Part shown: positions 30,540 to 31,048 of the stretch, piece by piece
How positions within the stretch are numbered: position 1 is the stretch's first letter
Layout of the letters: every line of letters begins with the position of its first letter
Assembly (NCBI GenBank): GCA_046758085.1
Contig: JBHHZP010000029.1
Span: forward strand, 1-31,048
DNA from: VRUB01 sp046758085
GTDB taxonomy: Bacteria > Pseudomonadota > Gammaproteobacteria > Acidiferrobacterales > SPGG2
DNA length: 31,048 nucleotides
Direction of reading: 5' to 3'
The notes under the pieces: model-generated
What the model saw: only the letters and a program-made list of their open reading frames with translations
Databases searched by the model: none
Told to the model about the DNA's origin: nothing
Position numbers and translations under genes: made by a program

Positions 30540-30973
30540 TGTTTGTCGTGGACACGAACATTCTGGTCTACGCGGCCGACGAAGATTCCCCCTTTCACAA
30601 ACAGTGCTATGACGTGCTCGAAAATTGGCGGGCGCAGGCTTCAGCCTGGTACACGACTTGGGGAATCTTCTACGAGTTTCTGCGCGTAAGCACCCACCCG
30701 CGGGTGTTTCGCGCTCCTTGGTCCGCCGCGCGGGCGTGGAGCTTCGTGCAGGCGATTCTCGCATCGCCCGCGTTAGGGGTGCTCACTCAAACAGAACGAC
30801 ACTCCGAGGTGGCCACCGAAGTGATAAAGAAGCTTCCGCAACTACGTGGCAACTTGATGCACGACGTGCAAACTGCCGTGTTGATGCGCGAGCACGGAAT
30901 AAGCAGAATCTACACACGGGACACCGATTTTCATCGTTTCCCTTTTCTTGAGCCGGTCGACCCTGTCGCCTGA
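30539..30973 (+). CDS. vapC: VapC-type PIN-domain ribonuclease toxin
   Basis: This 144-residue PIN-domain endonuclease is expected to cut RNA, often initiator tRNA or 23S rRNA in characterised VapCs. The acidic metal site is Asp5 (F-V-V-D-T-N-I-L-V), Glu46 (F-Y-E-F), Asp109 (M-H-D-V-Q-T-A) and Asp128/Asp130 (Y-T-R-D-T-D-F). Translation starts at GTG 30539, overlapping the antitoxin stop by one base. No residue of the active site is missing, so it should be active. It lies 30 bp before a tRNA gene. Confidence 0.9.
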   Translation: MFVVDTNILVYAADEDSPFHKQCYDVLENWRAQASAWYTTWGIFYEFLRVSTHPRVFRAPWSAARAWSFVQAILASPALGVLTQTERHSEVATEVIKKLPQLRGNLMHDVQTAVLMREHGISRIYTRDTDFHRFPFLEPVDPVA

Positions 30974-31003
30974 GGATGGTTGGATTACATAGGCACCACC
31001 ATC

Positions 31004-31048
31004 GCGCCTGTAGCTCAGTTGGATAGAGTACCTGGCTTCGAACCAGGT
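31004..31048 (+). tRNA. tRNA-Arg(TCG), 5' part only
   Basis: The sequence gives a 7-base acceptor strand (GCGCCTG), a D arm (GCTC...GAGT), and a 5-bp anticodon stem CCTGG/CCAGG around the loop CTTCGAA. The anticodon is TCG, reading CGA (Arg). The window ends just after the anticodon stem, so about 32 bases, including the T arm and the 3' acceptor, are not seen. No promoter is obvious in the 30 bp after vapC. Confidence 0.9.

Noticed and set aside
1..31048. CRISPR array, prophage or complete insertion sequence
   Set aside because: No regularly spaced repeats, phage structural genes or transposase reading frames were found on either strand.

Overview
The window looks like chromosomal DNA of a GC-rich, Gram-negative bacterium, most likely an environmental gammaproteobacterium. 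The reasons are a proteobacterial TtcA, a ferrochelatase with a cysteine-rich insertion, a DUF4124 protein, an e(P4)-type acid phosphatase, many Sec signal peptides and lipoboxes, and short operons separated by small gaps. I cannot name a genus. No rRNA, CRISPR array or intact transposase is visible.

Layout. Positions 1-2000 are accessory: the AbiEi/AbiEii type IV toxin-antitoxin pair on the minus strand, with a palindromic operator, sits beside a decayed fragment that reads as HsdM of a type I restriction system. Positions 2314-8652 hold three plus-strand genes for exported proteins: a seven-repeat propeller/Ig/PKD protein with Lys/His-rich loops, a membrane-anchored carboxypeptidase-regulatory-like protein, and a 1026-residue protein with a zinc-dependent phospholipase C-like N-terminus. 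A CBS-domain remnant follows. Positions 9049-11333 (minus) hold a 3D-domain lipoprotein, a 2OG-Fe(II)/phytanoyl-type dioxygenase and an aldo/keto reductase. Positions 11534-15291 (plus) hold a class V aminotransferase, ferrochelatase hemH, a small secreted protein with a clear promoter and terminator, and a frameshifted Cu/Zn superoxide dismutase.

Positions 15351-17958 (minus) form a nitrilase, AtzG-like small subunit and amidase operon, able in principle to take nitriles and amides to acids and ammonia. An SDR, a cis-prenyltransferase, a cysteine dioxygenase and a secreted ankyrin protein follow. An adjacent gene-free block at about 20140-20350 looks like structured RNA, possibly a group II intron fragment. 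Positions 22320-24706 encode an exported cupredoxin-like protein overlapping a membrane-bound class III nucleotide cyclase. Then come ttcA, a 213-bp nested inverted-repeat element, a DUF4124 protein, a 51-residue lipoprotein, two tandem secreted ankyrin proteins, an exported Nudix hydrolase, an HAD acid phosphatase, a VapBC-type toxin-antitoxin pair, and the 5' part of a tRNA-Arg(TCG) cut by the right edge.

Overall the window mixes housekeeping genes (hemH, ttcA, cis-prenyltransferase) with an unusually large set of exported proteins. Two toxin-antitoxin modules lie near the two ends, one beside restriction-system debris and one beside a tRNA gene. The best candidates for something undescribed are the 2314-8652 secreted operon and the cupredoxin/cyclase pair.
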